A stretch of 6,522 nt of DNA from an uncultured Clostridia bacterium (lineage in GTDB: Bacteria > Bacillota_A > Clostridia > Oscillospirales > Oscillospiraceae), in NCBI GenBank assembly GCA_946410505.1, contig CAMKAP010000117.1:1-6522 (forward strand). The letters run 5' to 3'. Every line of letters begins with the position of its first letter. Position 1 is the first letter of the stretch. Positions 5,566-6,522 of the stretch are shown piece by piece. The position numbers and the translations under genes were made by a program. Under the pieces are notes generated by a model that did no database searches, was not told where the DNA came from, and saw nothing but the letters and a program-made list of their open reading frames with translations.

Positions 5566-6438
5566 TTATTGATCTCTGTATTCCAGCGCCGCGGCCAGCA
5601 TCTCAGCCGCTTCCGCCCGCGTCAGAATATGGGACGAAAGCGAGGTCGGGATTCCGTGCGCAGCGAGGTTCAGACAGGCCTGGCTGTGTTCTGCGTCCGG
5701 TGACTGATAGCGGACCTCTGTCAGATCCAGGCAGCGATCGAGCCATGCTTCCGCCTCGCCGGCTGTAATAAAATCATCCGCACGGAAAGAATCCGTGTCA
5801 GGGGCAAATCCATTTGCCCTTGCCGCTGCACAGGATGCGCACATCCATGCCGACATTGCCTCGTTGTCCGTATACCCGCTGCTTACAGCGGCGGTTATGG
5901 GCCTTGCTCCGTCCAGCGCCAGACACATCCCGAGAAATTCTCCTCGTGTTACCTGCTGTTCCGGACAGAAGCAATAACTGCCGCCGATCCGCTCTCCCAC
6001 AAAGATTTCGTTTTCACTGAGCGCCGTTGCCGCATATTCGCAGGCGGTCTCTTTCAGATCGCAGTACATCACCGGCTTTTTCTGCTTTTCGATCCGAATG
6101 ATCACAGTTGCTTCCTGGGAGAGGTTTCCTTCGCTGTCAACAGCTTTATAGCCGAAGTAGTCTCTCCCTCGTTTGTTCTCCTTCGGTGTATAAACAAAGC
6201 AGCCGTTTTCTTCCAGCTCAATACTGCCTTTTACCGGCTCTGTCGTGATGGAATAGGAAACCACATCGTCGTCCGGGTCAAAGGCACAGAGTTTACCACC
6301 CACAGATACGTTTCGGTAGGTGCGAAGCTCCAGGTTTTCCGCCACCGGCGCAGCGCCCTCGGCAGAGGCCTGCGCGCCGCCGGACAGGAACAGCGCAAAG
6401 AGAAGCAGCAGCGAGACCAGTCTTGTTTCTTTTTTCAT
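5566..6438 (-). CDS. Secreted protein with Ig/cadherin-like domain and degenerate SLH repeats
   Basis: A 290-residue exported protein. Residues 1-26 are a classic signal peptide: MKKETR, a leucine-rich core (7-18), then cleavage near AQA-SA or ASA-E. Residues about 31-116 resemble a bacterial Ig or cadherin-like domain, with FDPDDDVVSYSI and FVYTPKENKRGRDYFGYKAVDSEG typical of domains binding calcium or building stalks. Three S-layer-homology-like units follow at about 125-175 (VTRGEFLGM), 188-239 (GYTDNE..W..ASCAAARANG) and 244-287 (LTRAEAAEML). The last is short and lacks the usual FxD-W opening. SLH domains usually hold proteins to cell-wall polymers. There are 11 cysteines (51, 80, 126, 133, 156, 158, 172, 200, 203, 236, 255), which is many for a secreted Firmicute protein. 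The start at 6438 is chosen over GTG 6453 and ATG 6444 because GGAGG at 6450-6446 sits 7 nt before it. No sortase motif is seen. Function beyond wall association is unknown. Confidence 0.85.
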   Translation of the reverse strand: MKKETRLVSLLLLFALFLSGGAQASAEGAAPVAENLELRTYRNVSVGGKLCAFDPDDDVVSYSITTEPVKGSIELEENGCFVYTPKENKRGRDYFGYKAVDSEGNLSQEATVIIRIEKQKKPVMYCDLKETACEYAATALSENEIFVGERIGGSYCFCPEQQVTRGEFLGMCLALDGARPITAAVSSGYTDNEAMSAWMCASCAAARANGFAPDTDSFRADDFITAGEAEAWLDRCLDLTEVRYQSPDAEHSQACLNLAAHGIPTSLSSHILTRAEAAEMLAAALEYRDQ

Positions 6439-6445
6439 GGCCATA

Positions 6446-6450
6446 CCTCC
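6446..6450 (-). promoter_or_regulatory. Ribosome binding site that sets the SLH gene start
   Basis: GGAGG on the minus strand lies 7 nt before ATG at 6438. It is only 1 nt before the in-frame ATG at 6444 and inside a frame opened by GTG at 6453, so both of those starts are unlikely. Confidence 0.8.
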
Positions 6451-6467
6451 CACATGTTTTCATGCAT

Positions 6468-6504
6468 AGTGTAGGGTTTACAATGATGTGTGACAGCAAG
6501 TAAA
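6468..6504 (-). promoter_or_regulatory. Possible promoter of the SLH protein gene
   Basis: Two overlapping weak candidates on the minus strand: TTTACT (6504-6499), 16 nt, TGTAAA (6482-6477); or TGTCAC (6495-6490), 16 nt, TACACT (6473-6468). Most hexamers match sigma-A at about four of six. Position 30-45 nt before the gene is right, but neither is strong. Confidence 0.3.
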
Positions 6505-6522
6505 AAAAGATAGCGAATAGGA

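Noticed and set aside
6435..6455. Six-codon open frame (ATG TGG GAG GTA TGG CCA TGA) whose stop overlaps the SLH gene start
   Set aside because: It contains the ribosome binding site of the main gene and has none of its own, so it is most likely chance.
1..6522. Defence system, prophage, integrase or insertion sequence
   Set aside because: No transposase, recombinase, nuclease or phage motif and no terminal repeats or duplications are visible; all coding sequence is explained by six housekeeping or envelope genes.

Overview
The window looks like a moderately GC-rich chromosomal segment from a strictly anaerobic Gram-positive bacterium, most likely a Clostridia member of the Oscillospiraceae/Ruminococcaceae kind. 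The reasons are an oxygen-sensitive class III ribonucleotide reductase with its radical-SAM activase, GGAGG-type ribosome binding sites throughout, a secreted S-layer-homology protein, and a transglutaminase of the type common in gut Firmicutes. No sequence search was possible, so the taxonomy is inference.

The layout is three transcription units. (1) Minus strand, 1163 to 1 and beyond: an nrdG-type activase followed 16 nt later by the start of nrdD, which is cut by the left edge of the window. A near-consensus sigma-A promoter (TTGACA, 17 nt, TATCAT) precedes nrdG. Further upstream are two NrdR-box-like palindromes exactly 41 bp apart, so this operon is probably controlled by the ribonucleotide reductase repressor NrdR. 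(2) Plus strand, 1485 to 5534: a tightly packed three-gene operon with gene gaps of +1 nt and -4 nt. It encodes a MoxR-type AAA+ ATPase, a DUF58 membrane protein and a multi-pass membrane protein with an extracytoplasmic transglutaminase-like domain (TgpA-like). (3) Minus strand, 6438 to 5566: a secreted protein with an Ig/cadherin-like domain, degenerate SLH repeats and 11 cysteines. It converges on the MoxR operon at a shared, probably bidirectional, terminator at 5538-5563.

Unit 1 makes deoxyribonucleotides without oxygen: NrdG puts a glycyl radical on NrdD, whose ATP-cone senses the dATP/ATP level. Unit 2 is the widespread MoxR-DUF58-transglutaminase cassette. The AAA+ ATPase is thought to act as a chaperone or remodeller for its neighbours, and the transglutaminase-like domain faces the outside of the membrane; the cassette's real substrate is generally not known. 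Unit 3 is a cell-envelope protein with no proven link to unit 2 apart from position.

I found no RNA genes, mobile elements, CRISPR arrays or defence system. The most notable points are the NrdR operator pair with its helical spacing, a Glu in place of the third catalytic Asp of the transglutaminase, and the cysteine richness of the secreted SLH protein.
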